A stretch of 64,000 bases of DNA. It comes from Pochonia chlamydosporia 170 (taxonomy: Eukaryota > Ascomycota > Sordariomycetes > Hypocreales > Clavicipitaceae). The notes beneath the pieces are model-generated. The model was given only the letters and a program-made list of their open reading frames with translations, made no database searches and had not been told where the DNA came from. The position numbers and the translations under genes were made by a program. Below, piece by piece: positions 11,904 through 24,203 of this stretch; position 1 is the stretch's first letter; each line of letters opens with the position of its first letter. The stretch lies in contig NC_035793.1 of assembly GCF_001653235.2 (NCBI RefSeq), positions 1,736,001 to 1,800,000 of the forward strand, written 5' to 3'.

Positions 11904-13463
11904 AATATTGGTGATGAGTGATAGGCACGGCAAAGGCTCTTTCGACCACTTTGCCTTTTTTACACGGGTTATGGGCAGGGGAATGGGAAATGGCGTTTGG
12001 AAGGCTCATTTGATCACTGAGACACAGTTTTTCCCGTTATGATTGGTAATGGTGTCTCGCAAAATATCCAGCAGTTGCAACAACAACAAGTGCGTAAAGT
12101 AATAAAGGAGAAAGTCATAGCTGCAGTGAGGACAATAGCCAACGGTAAGGTGAAGTCGGCACTTCCTTATCATCGACCTCTGGTGCGGTATACAGCCACA
12201 AGCAGCCGTATGTAGCGATGAATAGACAAAGGTCTTCAACAGCTAGGTTAAATATGCAGCCTACTGTGTGTCTCAGCTACCCGGTGTATTCCGAGTCGGT
12301 GAATATTGCATTCTAAGCAATGTATACTCTCTAGTTGTAGCGAGCTGTCTTGCAAGTGCCGTACAATGGGCGGCGGGTATGCGGGGAGACGTGGCTTGAA
12401 TATTATCATTAGTCCTCAATGTTTGTTCTGGTGCACTACTCCGTGTGGTGAAGTGGTGGATATTTTGCCGAGAATCGTCTCGTGACCAACGAGTAGAGGC
12501 TGGAGGCACCTGATGCTTGAGTAGGAGATGAATGATGCATGTCTGACGCGCTGGGTTGACAGAGAAGCTGTAACATCATGTGCATGTGGGCATTTGTGAG
12601 GAGTGAGTGAGTGAGTGAGTGACTGGAAGAGGTAAGCCATCAGATATCTGAGTGTGAGAGCTGGAGGAAAGTCCCAGATCAGACCAATCCTGATCAGTCA
12701 TGTCATGACTGGTACCAGTTGCGTTGGTGCAGTAAGTGTTGACAGTAGGCACCTGCTCGTCAACGTCACTCAGTGCCGCCTGGCTGCTCCACTTGACCCA
12801 ATAGTCGATGCTGGTTAGCTGAGAGGCTCCAAAGAACAGGAGCGAAGCCAATTGGGCACAAAGAGACAGAGACTGAGAGAGAAACAACTCGGCACGCACT
12901 TGAGCAGGTACGTACCTGCACTGGGGTGCGCTTGCCCAACTCAAAGTGGACAGGTAGTACCTGGCATCGCGTGCGCTTTGCAGCCTGCAGCCAAGTACCC
13001 TTTTCGCCCCAATCTCGCTCGTCTGCACCGGCGCCGCTGCTCCGTGGCCCAAAGGTGCTCGTCTCCAATCTTGAGCTCGAACCTTCTTGCACCTGGAGGC
13101 CCAAAGGACCACGACACACACACATCAGACAACGCACCTCATTCTATCGCCCAAACCATCGAATTCCAGAGCAATCACTGGTTCCCACGTACGGCTTGCA
13201 GCAGTCATCAACCTGGTGCTTGTTTTGACACTCGTTTCCATTCGCCTCCCCTTCTACCTCCTCGCCTAGTCATCATCCATTCGCGCCGCCCTTGGCAGTG
13301 AAGGAAACCGCAGACGTCGCAGCCGAGCAGAGCACTTAGGCGCGCTCGGTTACCACCAGGAATCCAAACCTCCCTTCATTCATCACCTGCCACCTTGTCT
13401 TCGTTTCAATCTAGCTAGTCGGTTTCCCGTCGGGCTCGAGATACACAACCAGCACCGGCCGCA
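11904..13463. other. Spacer between TAF12 and RPN3 (1.6 kb)
   Basis: No gene is supported. Frames of up to 181 codons exist on the minus strand at 12576-13121 but lack any family likeness and run across pyrimidine-rich sequence that is more likely the RPN3 promoter and leader. A GAGT microsatellite lies at 12601-12620. Confidence 0.5.
12601..12620. repeat. GAGT tetramer microsatellite, 5 copies
   Basis: Five exact head-to-tail copies of GAGT, followed by a diverged copy (GACT). It lies in the spacer between TAF12 and RPN3. Confidence 0.9.
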
Positions 13464-15405
13464 ATGCCCGGCAAGACGCCCAAGAGCAACGGCAACGAGC
13501 CGATCGAAAACGGCATCAGGAGTAACGGCGACATCGACATGAAAGACGCTGGTAAGACCAAAGGCAAGAAGGGCGCTAAGGATGGGGATGAGGAGATGAC
13601 AGTTGTAGTGCCTCCCTCCAAGGGTTCAAAACAGTCATCCAAGCAGCCTCACGATGCTGACGGTGACGTGTCAATGGGTGGTGAGGACACGGCCGATGGC
13701 AACGAGGTCAAGGTTGATCCTGTTGTCCAAACAGTAACAGGTACGTCTGAAAGGGGAACCATGAGAAACATCAAATAGGACCGTTTGGTTCCGCACGGGG
13801 AGAAAGCAGTTCCCCTGGTCTTTTGGCGTGTACGGGTCGCTGACTAAAATGATCTTATCCGCGATGTTACAGATATCAAGAGCAACTTCGCATTATTAGA
13901 TCGAGCTGTTGCGCTGTTCGATTCCAGATTTTCTCTACGGGCCCTCCGATCCATCTCCCTCATTCGCAAGCGCCTGACTGCGGACATAGTTGGTCAGGCC
14001 ATCGTCGAGACCTTCCCAGCTACTGTTACATCTGGCAACGTTGCGAAGAGCCTCCTCGTTGCTATCGGTCGGGAAAGCATGCCTCTGGGCCGCCAGCCTG
14101 GTTCCGATATGGAGATTGACTCTGGCGATGCCAAGGCCCCCAAGAACGGCAAGAAGGAAACCAAGGAAATCATCCCAGAAATTGACATTTTCCTCGGTAT
14201 TCTCATCCAGGTCTACCTCTTTGACACAAAGAAGTATCAGCAGGGTGCGGATTTCTCCCGATACCTCTCGGATCGCATTCAGTCTCTGAACCGCCGCACT
14301 CTTGACTGTCTTTCCGCCAAGGTCTACTTCTACTACTCGCTTTTCTGCGAGCACATGGCACCGCTGCCGCCATCCCCCGAATCCCCCATTGTTTCCATCC
14401 GACCAACTCTGCTAGCCGCTTTACGAACCGCCGTCCTACGAAAAGACATCGACACACAAGCATCAGTCATTGTGCTACTCCTCCGCAACTATCTCTTGAC
14501 GTCCCACATTAGCCAAGCTGATTTGCTTGTTTCCCACACCCAGTTTCCCGAGAATGCTGTCAACAACCAGGTGGCCCGTTTCTTGTACTACCTTGGTCGC
14601 ATCAGGGCGATCCAGCTGCGATACACGGAGGCGCACGAGCATCTCACGGCGGCCACCCGCAAGGCCCCGTCGAGCAATTGTGCTGTTGGCTTTTCACAGA
14701 CGGCAACTAAGCTTCTGATGGTTGTTGAATTGCTGATGGGTGACATCCCCGAGCGAGCAACTTTCCGCCAACCTGCCCTGGAGGATGCTCTTCACCCCTA
14801 CTTCTTGCTTGTGCAAGCTGTCCGCGTTGGCAACCTCGAGGATTTTGAGACGACGATTGCCGACCATGCCGATACATTCCGACGTGACGGAACCTATTCG
14901 CTCATCCTCCGCCTCCGCCAGAATGTCATCAAGACAGGCATCCGCATGATGTCTCTGTCTTATTCTCGTATCTCGCTTCGGGACATCTGTATCCGCCTGC
15001 ATCTCGGTAGTGAAGAGTCTGCCGAATACATTGTAGCAAAGGCTATTAGAGATGGCGTTATTGAAGCCACTCTGGACCGGGAGCGAGGCTTCATGAAGAG
15101 CAAGGAAGTCGGGGATGTCTATGCCACGAGAGAGCCTGGTGAGGCCTTCCACGACCGAATTCGGGCATGTCTCGCCCTTCACGACGAGAGTGTCAAGGTA
15201 TGTTTAAACTTGATTACATATGTTTACATTACAAAGTTAGCTAACTCGTTGTCCTATTCAGGCCATGCGTTTCCCAATGAATCAACACCGACTGGAACTT
15301 AAGAATGCTCAAGAGGCCCGAGAGCGCGAGCGTGAAATGGCCAAAGAGATACAGGAGGGTGATCTAGACGAGGATGATTTGGGCGGAGATTTTGATGGCA
15401 TGTAA
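13464..15405 (+). CDS. RPN3: 26S proteasome regulatory subunit RPN3 (PSMD3)
   Basis: A non-ATPase subunit of the 19S lid, with a C-terminal PCI domain that packs in the lid horseshoe. Exons are 13464-13740, 13873-15197 and 15262-15405 (introns of 132 and 64 bp, phases 1 and 0), giving 581 residues. The N-terminal 90 residues are charged and variable. The family-typical helical repeat array starts at DIKSNFALLDRAVALFDSRF, with SLIRKRLTADIVGQAI soon after. The PCI winged helix is visible as YSRISLRDICIRLHLGSEES, AEYIVAKAIRDGVIEATLD and the GEAFHDRIRACLALHDESVK helix. The last exon adds AMRFPMNQHRLELKNAQEAR and an acidic tail ending GDFDGM. The length is within the RPN3 range (about 500-580). 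PSMD3 and RPN3 are the same family, so there is no close alternative. Confidence 0.96.
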
Positions 15406-16441
15406 ACTTTATTCACTTTGCTCCTTCCTTGATTGTCATTACTACTGCTACACCATCGGCTATTACTTTTTTTGTGGCATACATTCGGCAGACTGGGGTG
15501 GTGCTTCACTCGCGGGACACCGTGACCTAGTCTTGCAGGAATGTTGCTTTGTGAAACAGACAGGGACCGGCATGGATTCAAGTTGGAAGTCACTGCTGGG
15601 CTCGTAGCTCATGGGATCACTCGCTTCGAGGGAGAGAGGTTGTTGGTATGATGGAGAAGCGAACGGGTCTCAATTCTTGTACGAGGAGTTTCTGAATATG
15701 GACAGGTGACGAAGGCTGATAGAGCTGGACGGTTTTGTTAGCGCGGGACTCGAAGAGACTGGCCATATGGCTTTAATATACGAGGCCCGCCGTGCTTTGC
15801 CTTTGTGTATTAGATATTACAGGTGTGGTGAGGTGAGATGGTACATTAAGATTGAGTGGTGAGGCGAGGCGATGAATTGACGTGGTTTCTTTGTTATGCT
15901 GTGGCTGCAATTGTCATGATGTTGTGCATATCAATTCGAACCTTTTTATGCTGTCTGGCCTTGTAAGGTACACTGCAAGGCAAAACACAGTCTCCAAGAA
16001 GGACTGGATTGTGTCCACTCGTTAGGCACACAGCCACGCAGGCCATCTTGCATCAATGCTTGTTATCCATGCCACGGCTCCAAGGCATCCATATCCACAT
16101 GTGCACATTTACAGGGTGCGGTATCGAAGCCTATGAAAGAATGGAATCGAATAGAAGCGAAAGGGCACCCGTTGACTCAATATATTGTGGTGCTCGAACC
16201 AGCTACCCATGCCTTCTCACCCTTATTATTTCGACGTTGAGGCGTCCAAGTCAGTCAGCCTTATGGCTTGCGGGGCTTGCAGGCGCCCTTCGAGCTGATC
16301 TTGAGGGGGGCGATGCATCTCCACCGTAGCAGATCAACACGGGTGTTTGAGTCATCAGTTTCATATATAATTTATATCATGTCCAAATGGACAGGAGACA
16401 AGATGTTTATACTATTAAGTTGATTATCTTTTGTGGTGATT
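15406..16441. other. Spacer between RPN3 and the LRR gene (1.0 kb)
   Basis: This holds the 3' region of RPN3 and presumably the promoter of the next gene. It is AT-rich in its last 100 bp before the LRR start (around 16360-16430). No frame here is convincing. Confidence 0.5.
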
Positions 16442-18445
16442 ATGTCTTCTGCTACTGAGCTTCGAACCGACCACTTTGTTTCGCTGTCCCTTGGGGAGCG
16501 TGTAAACGATGAATCTGACGTTGAGGCTACAACGCTAGCACAACTATGCAGAACGTCGCTTCATGCACTCTCTGAAATCAAGGATGTTGTTGATCCGTCT
16601 CGCGGGTATACCGCCGAGCAGGTCCTTGCGCTGCCGTTGACGAAACATCGTGCGCCGGATGAATTGTATAGTTTGCCACGTCGTCGATCCGCGAGACATG
16701 AACTAGCTGAGCGGGTGGCATATTTGCTGTATCCTGTTCATAGCGGCTCGTTGACGTCGCTGATTCGATATGAGGAGGATCGTGTACGGCTTCGAGGATG
16801 GGCGGCGCTGCAGAAGAAGTATGATCTGTTGCAGGCTACGAAACGACATGGGTATACTATTGACGGTGATGAGATTGGACCTCGCGTGCCGGCGTGGGCA
16901 AGTAGAATTACGAGGCAGGGGGTGTGGGATCCGGCAAAGAGGCCTGTTTCGCTGGACGGCGTGCCGGGGATTCCTATGCCAGTGAAGGTATCGCAGGGCA
17001 CGCAGCTGGAGCCGTTTTTCGAGCATCTCCGGAATAGTGGCACGCATGAGCTTGGTCCTTCGACAGACGGGAAGGAGTTGGATGATGGGAAGGGCGAGCC
17101 GCATTATAAGGTTCGTGGTGCAGAGTTCCGCAGGGGGGTTGTGTATGAGGATGGGAGGATGGACCTGTGCAAGATGGTGGTTGGGCCGGATCACATCTGG
17201 AACTTGATGGATAGTTTACGGACGAATTCGTTTGTTCGCCATTTCCTGCTGGGCAACAATATCATTGGGCCGTCGGGGGCGAAGGCTATTGCTACGTTTA
17301 TCAAGGAGTTTCCTGAGAGGATGGACACCTGGTACTTGGCTGGCAATTGTATCGACGGGCCTGGGTTCAAGGAGATTGCGGATGCCATGGTGTCTTCGCC
17401 TGCGGTGACGAATGTCTGGATGAAGAGGAATCCGCTTGGTGCTGCGGCTGCGGCGGATGTGTATCGACTTATTACACTGACGCCGAATCTGCGGACCCTG
17501 GATCTTGACCAGACGGAGTTGGGCAATAAGGGCGTGACGGACCTGTTTAACTTGCTGGCAGGGTATTCTGGACCCAAGGGATCGGTGTTGCCCCTTCGGA
17601 ATATCTATCTCAATGGTTGCGGTATTTCGGTTCAAGCCGCCGAGGCGATTGCGTCGTTTCTGGTGAACCCTCACTGCGGGTTGACATCGCTTTACTTGTC
17701 CTGCAATCCGCTTGGAGACACGGGCATCGAAGCACTGGCGAGGGCATTGCCAAACGCACCGAATCTAACTCGTCTGTCATTACAATCAGTCGGAGTTAGC
17801 ACCCAAGGTGCGATTGCGCTGTGTGAAAGCCTGACTGGTCACCCTGGCATTCGTTGTCTCGATCTGGGCCAGGCTTATGCGACGGAGGATTTGCAGCAGG
17901 CGTATAATTACATTGACGATGGCGCCGTTCCTTTTATTTGCAAGCTGTTGAAGACTAGTCGGCAGCTCGAGCTTCTGAATCTTGCTCACTGTCCCATCAC
18001 GACGCCTGGTCTGTTGGAGATTTCGTCCGCAATCTTGCACAGCTCGTCGATGCTGTACTACTTTGCCGTTTCTATTGTGCCGGACCCCACTCGCAAGGAA
18101 GTTACATTTACACCGTCTCGCGATTTGCACTTTCCGGATCCTTCTTCTCCTGGGCGGCCGGAGATTGAAGCCAACAGGGCGGTCCTGGAGCGTTTGGAGG
18201 CTAATGTCAAGGCGAAATATGGCCAGGACATGACTTATACCGAGTTCCGATCGGACGAGAAACGCTGGTTGAATAACGACAAAGAGGATGTTCGCAAAAT
18301 CGACAGCGTTTATCGCAATAGGGATGCCAGTAAAGCGCGTAGGGGCTTGATGACGCTGGTCAAGGACTGGGAAGAAGGTGATAACACCCTGGCTAGGGTG
18401 AAGAAGGCCCAGGCGCCGGTGATGGTTGCGGGCGTTGGTGCTTAG
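16442..18445 (+). CDS. Leucine-rich-repeat protein, ribonuclease-inhibitor type
   Basis: A single exon of 667 residues. The frame is open a few codons further upstream, but the first ATG in frame is 16442-16444 (MSSATELRTDHF). Residues 1 to about 235 have no family I can name and include a basic PRRRSARHELAERVAYLLYP block. From about 236 to 520 there are roughly seven to eight long LRRs of the ribonuclease-inhibitor kind, visible as VRHFLLGNNIIGPSGAKAIA, TWYLAGNCIDGPGFKEIADA, LRTLDLDQTELGNKGVTDLF, LRNIYLNGCGISVQAAEAIA, LTSLYLSCNPLGDTGIEALA and LTRLSLQSVGVSTQGAIALC. The tail is charged (AKYGQDMTYTEFRSDEKRWL). There is no NACHT, F-box or kinase, so this is not an NLR-type sensor. Such horseshoe proteins bind partners; the partner is unknown. 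Confidence 0.85.
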   Translation: MSSATELRTDHFVSLSLGERVNDESDVEATTLAQLCRTSLHALSEIKDVVDPSRGYTAEQVLALPLTKHRAPDELYSLPRRRSARHELAERVAYLLYPVHSGSLTSLIRYEEDRVRLRGWAALQKKYDLLQATKRHGYTIDGDEIGPRVPAWASRITRQGVWDPAKRPVSLDGVPGIPMPVKVSQGTQLEPFFEHLRNSGTHELGPSTDGKELDDGKGEPHYKVRGAEFRRGVVYEDGRMDLCKMVVGPDHIWNLMDSLRTNSFVRHFLLGNNIIGPSGAKAIATFIKEFPERMDTWYLAGNCIDGPGFKEIADAMVSSPAVTNVWMKRNPLGAAAAADVYRLITLTPNLRTLDLDQTELGNKGVTDLFNLLAGYSGPKGSVLPLRNIYLNGCGISVQAAEAIASFLVNPHCGLTSLYLSCNPLGDTGIEALARALPNAPNLTRLSLQSVGVSTQGAIALCESLTGHPGIRCLDLGQAYATEDLQQAYNYIDDGAVPFICKLLKTSRQLELLNLAHCPITTPGLLEISSAILHSSSMLYYFAVSIVPDPTRKEVTFTPSRDLHFPDPSSPGRPEIEANRAVLERLEANVKAKYGQDMTYTEFRSDEKRWLNNDKEDVRKIDSVYRNRDASKARRGLMTLVKDWEEGDNTLARVKKAQAPVMVAGVGA

Positions 18446-19361
18446 CCATCCATGTTGTAATGGTTTGGATCTCGTTGGATGGATTGCAAGATTTTGTTTG
18501 CATTTCCGCCATCATTGTTACTTTCTTCAGGGCAGCGTGTATACTTTCAGTTGACACGCGAGTCCAGTCCAGACAGACGCAACCATTCACTCGTTAGCTG
18601 GTTGCCGGTGTCGTTTTATCAACCCAATTGAACCCCAAATTGATTGTCTGAATTGTCGAAAGATCGTCCTGTGCAATGATCCGTTATCTGTCGCCTTTGT
18701 CTTTTGACATATGCGATGTTGTTTGTCAACTCCTCACCTTGTCAGCCACTCTCTCCACTGCAATGCACAAGCACGGCTTCCGCCGCCCCGAAACGCGGGC
18801 CGCCTGTCACCCACACAACCATTATCCCAGGGCTGACACGTCTGGTCTAATTAAATTCACTCCAACTGTCGCCTTGCGGTTGTCAACTAGCACCTCACCT
18901 CGGTGTCCTTTGCCTTTTTGGGCCACTCCAGCGAAGAGTGCCTCAACAGGAGAGACGTAAGCCCCAGATTCGCGCCGCCACTCCGTCTTGCATCTATCAC
19001 CACTCGCAGGCGACAACTCCACCTTGACATCGAACTCGTTCTCGCCGCCCCCATTTCCATCCCTGTGTAGACTGGCAACTGGCCGCTGGGCTCAGCCAAG
19101 GCGAGCCCGAATTGAAGCGCTCCACGAGATTCGTTTGATCTAGACGATCTGTGGAGAGTTGCAGGCAGTTGCAGGCCGTTTTGCACCTTCGGCAGCCGGG
19201 TCCGCCGCACGCGCCAACGGCTTGCGTTAGTAGGAGACATTCGGCTTCCTCCCGGAGCCTGGGTGCAATCTGAATGGCCTTGCCGGCCTTGGCGCTATCA
19301 CGAAAGTCGTCTGCCTGCGGCCCTGGGCTATAGTCCCCGGGGGCAGTAAGCCTTCCGAGTA
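18446..19361. other. Spacer upstream of the Zn2Cys6 gene (0.9 kb)
   Basis: No gene is supported. It should contain the 3' region of the LRR gene and the promoter and leader of the zinc-cluster gene. The small frames on both strands are mutual shadows in GC-rich sequence. Confidence 0.5.
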
Positions 19362-21340
19362 ATGGCCATGGCCACAGCTCCAAGCGCTGAGCTTGCTGCT
19401 ACGACTAGCCGTACAGTCCCTGCGCGAGAAGAGTTGCGGAGATTCTTTGACGTTCGTGCACGCCGAACCCTGGGTTGTCTGACTTGTCGTCAAAGAAAGG
19501 TTAAGTGCGGTAAGTTGATGCTGTTATTACTGGTTGAAGAGTCACCGCCTAGACCAAACGGTCTCAAACACCACTCATTGCCCAATATCATCCGTCCTGA
19601 GGTCTTGCTCCAGGGTCTTGCGCACACTGACTGACTGACGTCGGTATGAATTAGATCAACGTCGTCCAGAATGTGACCGTTGTAAAAAGGGCATGCATCA
19701 GTGCCTTGGGTATGACGAACCTTTTCTCTTCGTCAACCAGGCGTTGCCTGGAACACAGGAACTTCGATCCAAGAAGTCGGCTAGACAGCACAAGGACTTC
19801 TGGAACCAACAATTTGGCTCAGTTGGGCCCACCGATCAAGATGATGGAAACCAAATTGCTCCAATGGTCCCTTTGATTGGGTTCAAAGACAACATTGTCA
19901 TCTCACATTTTGTCACAAACTTGCGTATTGGCTTTGAGCAGAACCCAGTTAACGTGTCTGACGCGCCAACCATGCGTGCTGCCATGGAAAGCTTCGGAAA
20001 ACGTACCAGTGCATACGTCTCTGGACTCAGCGTTGCAGAAGTCTACTTCAGTCAGATACACAAGGTGAACCATATGCAGTCGCATGCTGCCACGTTGTAT
20101 GGTCAAGCCCTTGGTCGCCTGCGGCTTGACCTGCAGTACATGAACAACGACTTTGACAAGGCCAAAGCATTCTTGGGCCTCTGGACCGCATACTTTCTTT
20201 CCTTGTATGAGTTGATTTCATCGTCTACCTCTGGGATGTGGCTACAGCATGCCCAAGGTGTTGCCACACTTGTAGGTCACTCGGGTTCCTTGTGCAAGAC
20301 GTATTTCGAAAGTCGGGGTTTTGTGCCTCGCTTGACTGTAAGCTGACATAGTGATCTGTAGATCGAGATGCTCGGTCCCGAGTCTTTCCAAAGTTCGTCC
20401 GCCAACGCACTATTAGAAGTGAAGCGGCCATTTCTTGTAAGTGTATCCCTGCCGCGAGGCTGGCACAGCGGCTGGTTTCTTGTTACACACGAAGAACTCG
20501 ATGGCTAATTTTCGAAACACACAAAAGGGTATCGCTCATATTGTAATGCGAAAAAGGTGTTTCCTAGAAGCTCAAGAGTGGAAGGATGGTCCTTGGGCTC
20601 ACCAACCGGATGCCAAGCTCCCTGGCTCACTATTGATGGATGTCTTTGTTGACCTCGCAGGCATCATAGAAGATGCCGATATCCTGAAGGCAGATGCTGA
20701 AAAAATGCGAGCCGGCACTATAAGCGGAGCCGAGGTCATGGCATCAAAAGCCAAGTTGCAAGACAGAGTGCTCTCTGCGATCCAGAGGCTTTCAGAAGCT
20801 CGGTGGAGGTGGGAAGATGTGTATCCACGAGTCTGTTGGAAGACTCGAATCAACCTAGCAACAACATTGTGTTTAGACGAAGAGGAGAAGCCGCTGTTTG
20901 ACACCTGCCTAAATTTTGTGGGCATGAAGCGGACATTTGAAATTCTGTTTTATAATGTCAGCAGGCTGTTGCTATTTCGTCTGTCGGACTTGGTTGGACT
21001 TCAGGACGACGCAACCGCGAATATGGAGCATGTGTGGCAACGACATGGCCCCTTTTTAAATCCTCTACTGCTGCCTGGTCTCGGAACCAGGGAATCTCAT
21101 GCATTGGAGATTTGTCGAATTGTGGACTATCTGCTCAACGGCGAGCAGAATTACCACGGAGCTTACATCCTCCTTTTCCCTCTTCGCGTTGCTCGAACGC
21201 AATTGGAATCGCTGCCCAAGGTTCATAGCTGGATCGGAAGGCTACTCAAACAGTTCGCAGAGGAGAAGGGACTGAGGGTGGGCGAATATCTGAACGAGGT
21301 GAGCCAGACGGGGGATGGTATGACACCAAAGAAGAATTAA
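19362..21340 (+). CDS. Zn2Cys6 fungal transcription factor
   Basis: A binuclear zinc-cluster DNA-binding regulator. Exons are 19362-19509, 19655-20271, 20362-20436 and 20528-21340 (introns of 145, 90 and 91 bp), giving 550 residues. The zinc cluster spans the first intron: Cys39-X2-Cys42-X6-Cys49-X6-Cys56-X2-Cys59-X6-Cys66, with the basic RQRKVKC and the KCDQRRPECDRCKKG loop. This N-terminal spacing is canonical. The rest is helical and fits the second class of fungal regulatory domain (DUF3468-like), with the marker strings YELISSSTSGMWLQHAQGVA, MLGPESFQSSSAN and KRCFLEAQEWKDGPW. The small 75 bp third exon is required to keep this order. The target genes cannot be deduced: the neighbours are housekeeping genes, so it is not obviously a cluster-specific regulator. 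Confidence 0.9.
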
Positions 21341-22059
21341 CCGGGTGTCAACATATGTGCGGACAGTGAGCACAGAAGAGTACATACGTGTATATAGGGA
21401 TATTGTTCGATACCTACCCCACGCTTAATGCAATGAATGACAGATCTGATATGATATGAGACAATACGATATAATGGCAAGGTGTCCCATTCACAGCTCC
21501 CAGATAATGCATTGGTGATCATGGCGATGCTATAAAACGATTGCACGTGACGGGCTGGAGCTTGGAGTAGTGAAGCAAGGGAAGGAGCGAAGCGCACGTT
21601 GAATGCGATGGCGGTTGTGAAGCGGCGCAAACCGTGTACACCGTTCCTTAATCTGTGTGAGAGCCGAGAGCTGGGACGGACTAAGAGGAAGGAGCTCTCC
21701 TCTTCCTGATGTGCGACTTGCCTGCCCCTCGCAGCCTTCAACTTTAGACTTTAGCTAATTTGCCCATGAGCAACGTCAACATCAACATCTCCGTGTCTTT
21801 GCGCCGCATCATCCTGGTTTTTCCCTTCCTTTAAAACCTCACTATATACCCTTGACAGCCAAGCGCAACACAAATTCATGCTGTACCAACAAGTCCACGG
21901 GCATTCTCCACACCTGGGTCCCCCTCCAACGTCGGCGACTACTGGCGCATTCGCAATCGCAGTCGCATGCCGCCGCTCGTGCTTCAATTGTCGCAACACG
22001 GCCGCCCACCCCGACAGTCGCTGGGACAAGCCGCTCTCCTGTCACCACGACCGCAAGCG
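21341..22059. other. Spacer upstream of the MYST acetyltransferase gene (0.7 kb)
   Basis: No gene is supported. The frame of the acetyltransferase is open upstream to an ATG at 21967, so its leader or an alternative N-terminus lies here. Confidence 0.5.
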
Positions 22060-24203
22060 ATGCCCCCGAAACGCAAACGACCAGAAGAGCCCGCGCAACC
22101 CGTCTCGCAGTCGCAGCCGTCGTCGTTAACGCGTCGTGCAACGCGTCAAACGCCGGTCCTACCCCCGCTGCCTCCGACATCCGTGGCCAAGGTGGCTCAA
22201 GCTCCAACGGTGGCGGGCCCGACTGGAGGAAATGCGTTTGGAGGGCCACAATCCCAATCAACTGGCCCAACAACGACTTCAAACTCAACCACGACTTCTC
22301 AGACGCCTGTGCCCATACCGACACCTCTTGGTCAGCTAAACCGCAGTCGTGAACGACCTCAATCTGCCGTTCCGCCGCCTCCAATTCCGCCGGTTTCCTC
22401 TGCTCCGGTTGAGACGCCAGTCCCTGTGCCCGTCATCACTCCCGTCTCTCCTCCAACCATACTCAGGCGTCCAGTGCCCTCTTCAGGGTCGAATCCTTCT
22501 CCCATGCAGAGCATGTCCGGCGTCGCCATCAAAGAGAACATCCGCCCTTCAGATCTAGTCGCTCCGGAAATCACATATCATGTGCCGCAGCCACCTCATC
22601 CAGGACGGGTGCAGTCATCGTTGTTGAGGCCCCATGGTCCTACTGCACTGCCCCCTCGACTCGACAGACGACCTGCACCGCCCGTGATAACGCCTGTCCT
22701 GCCACCCAAGCCGCCTACACTGGCCGTGAACGACCGCGGACCACCAAGACCAGACCGCAACATTGATAAGGTTGTGTTGGGGGATCTGTGTTTCCGTACT
22801 TGGTACCCGAGCTACTATGGAAAGGAAGTCTTGGGCGACACGTCGGGCAACGCCAGAAGCAGCGGTAGCAAAGAAGGGGTCAATGAGGCAAACAAGGCGT
22901 CGAAAAGAGACAAGGATAGCCAGCCAATGTTGGAGCGACTCTACGTCTGTCCCAGTTGTTTCAAATACGCCAAGGAACTGGTTGCATGGCGTGGGCATGT
23001 ACGGATTTGCGAACGCAAGGGGTTCATTCCCGGGAAGAAGGTCTACACACATCCTCGCGGCCGAAGAAAAGTCTTAGTTGCATTCGACGGGAAGGGCCCT
23101 GGCCCAAAACGAAGGCGTGGCGACGGAGGTATCAGATACACAGAGGAGATTGTACAAGATGAGGGAGAATGGAGTATTTGGGAGGTAGATGGCGAGAAGC
23201 ATGGTGTAAGTTCTACGCTAGACATGACCAAACTCCCCAGTCCTACCTTGCATAGCCCATCAGGCCCATTGCCGACCTCCTCTAACTAACTCGTCAACAG
23301 CTTTTCTGTCAAAATTTATCGTTATTCGCAAAGCTTTTCCTAGACAACAAATCCGTCTTCTTCGACGTCACCGGCTTCAACTACTTCCTGCTCGTATACA
23401 CACCGCCCGCGAAACCGATCGCTCCCGGAACAGCGCCTGTACAAACACGTCCACCCCAAGTGTGTGGATTCTTTTCAAAGGAAAAGATGTCATGGGATAA
23501 CAATAACCTGGCCTGCATCTTGGTGTTTCCTCCCTGGCAGCGCAAGGGGCTTGGTGCGCTTCTAATGGGCGCGTCGTACGAAATCTCGAGACGAGAGGGT
23601 ATACTTGGTGGTCCAGAGAAGCCTATTTCAGACCTTGGCAAGAAGGGCTACAAGCGGTTTTGGTCAGGAGAAATCGCACGGTGGCTACTCGGCCTCGAGA
23701 ACAATATACAGCAGTCACAACTACAGACTCAGCCGCAGACGCAACCGCAGCCACCGCTAGTAGCAGGTGCTCCCGTACTGTCTCAGGAGCTGATCGTAGA
23801 TGTCAATGATTGCAGTCAAGGCACCTGGATAGCTGCCGAGGATTGTTTAGGCGTCCTACGCGACATGGGGGTCATTGAGGATGCAGGCATGGGATACGGC
23901 AAGCCAGAGAAGAAAGCTGACCCGCCTGAAGATGAAGAAGCCAGTCAGTCAGCGGATGTTAATGACGGAACGGGCCAGAAACCGCAAGATACGGCGACAA
24001 AGCCAGTCGAGGAAAGGAAGCCTCCTCCCGTCAAGCTCGTACCCAGAGTGCGCGTGGACAAGGAGGCCGTACGACGGTATGTGGCGACGCATCGTATCAG
24101 TCTCGAAAGGACGTGCGATCCGGACGGCTTCGTGATGGGGTATGCCGTCAAGACGGATGGCAGTGCAGCGGAAGGTGATAAAGCTGGAGTTGAGGCGGTA
24201 TAA
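22060..24203 (+). CDS. SAS2: MYST-family histone acetyltransferase, Sas2 type
   Basis: Transfers acetyl from acetyl-CoA to histone lysines; Sas2 acts on H4 Lys16 in yeast. Exons are 22060-23205 and 23301-24203 (95 bp intron, phase 0), giving 682 residues. The first 235 residues are Pro/Ser/Thr-rich with a basic MPPKRKRPEEP start. The C2HC zinc finger typical of MYST enzymes is Cys297-X2-Cys300-X12-His313-X3-Cys317. The HAT core follows: FCQNLSLFAKLFLDNKSVFF, the active-site Cys454 in NNLACILVFPPWQ, the acetyl-CoA loop QRKGLG (462-467) and the catalytic Glu488 in GGPEKPISDLG. There is no chromodomain, which argues against Esa1, and no PHD finger, which argues against Sas3. A Gln/Pro-rich insert follows the core. 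I take ATG 22060; an in-frame ATG at 21967 would add 31 residues. Confidence 0.9.

Noticed and set aside
11879..11932. Possible third intron at the end of TAF12 (GTAATG donor, GATAG acceptor)
   Set aside because: Reading through gives [10 protein letters not shown] and a stop, which agrees with the fungal TAF12 C-terminus; the spliced version gives no better end.
12576..13121. 181-codon minus-strand frame in the RPN3 promoter
   Set aside because: No family likeness; it overlaps equally long frames on the plus strand and pyrimidine-rich leader sequence.
19362..24203. Zn2Cys6 factor and MYST acetyltransferase as part of a secondary-metabolite cluster
   Set aside because: No backbone enzyme (polyketide synthase, peptide synthetase, terpene synthase) or tailoring enzymes are nearby; the neighbours are housekeeping genes.
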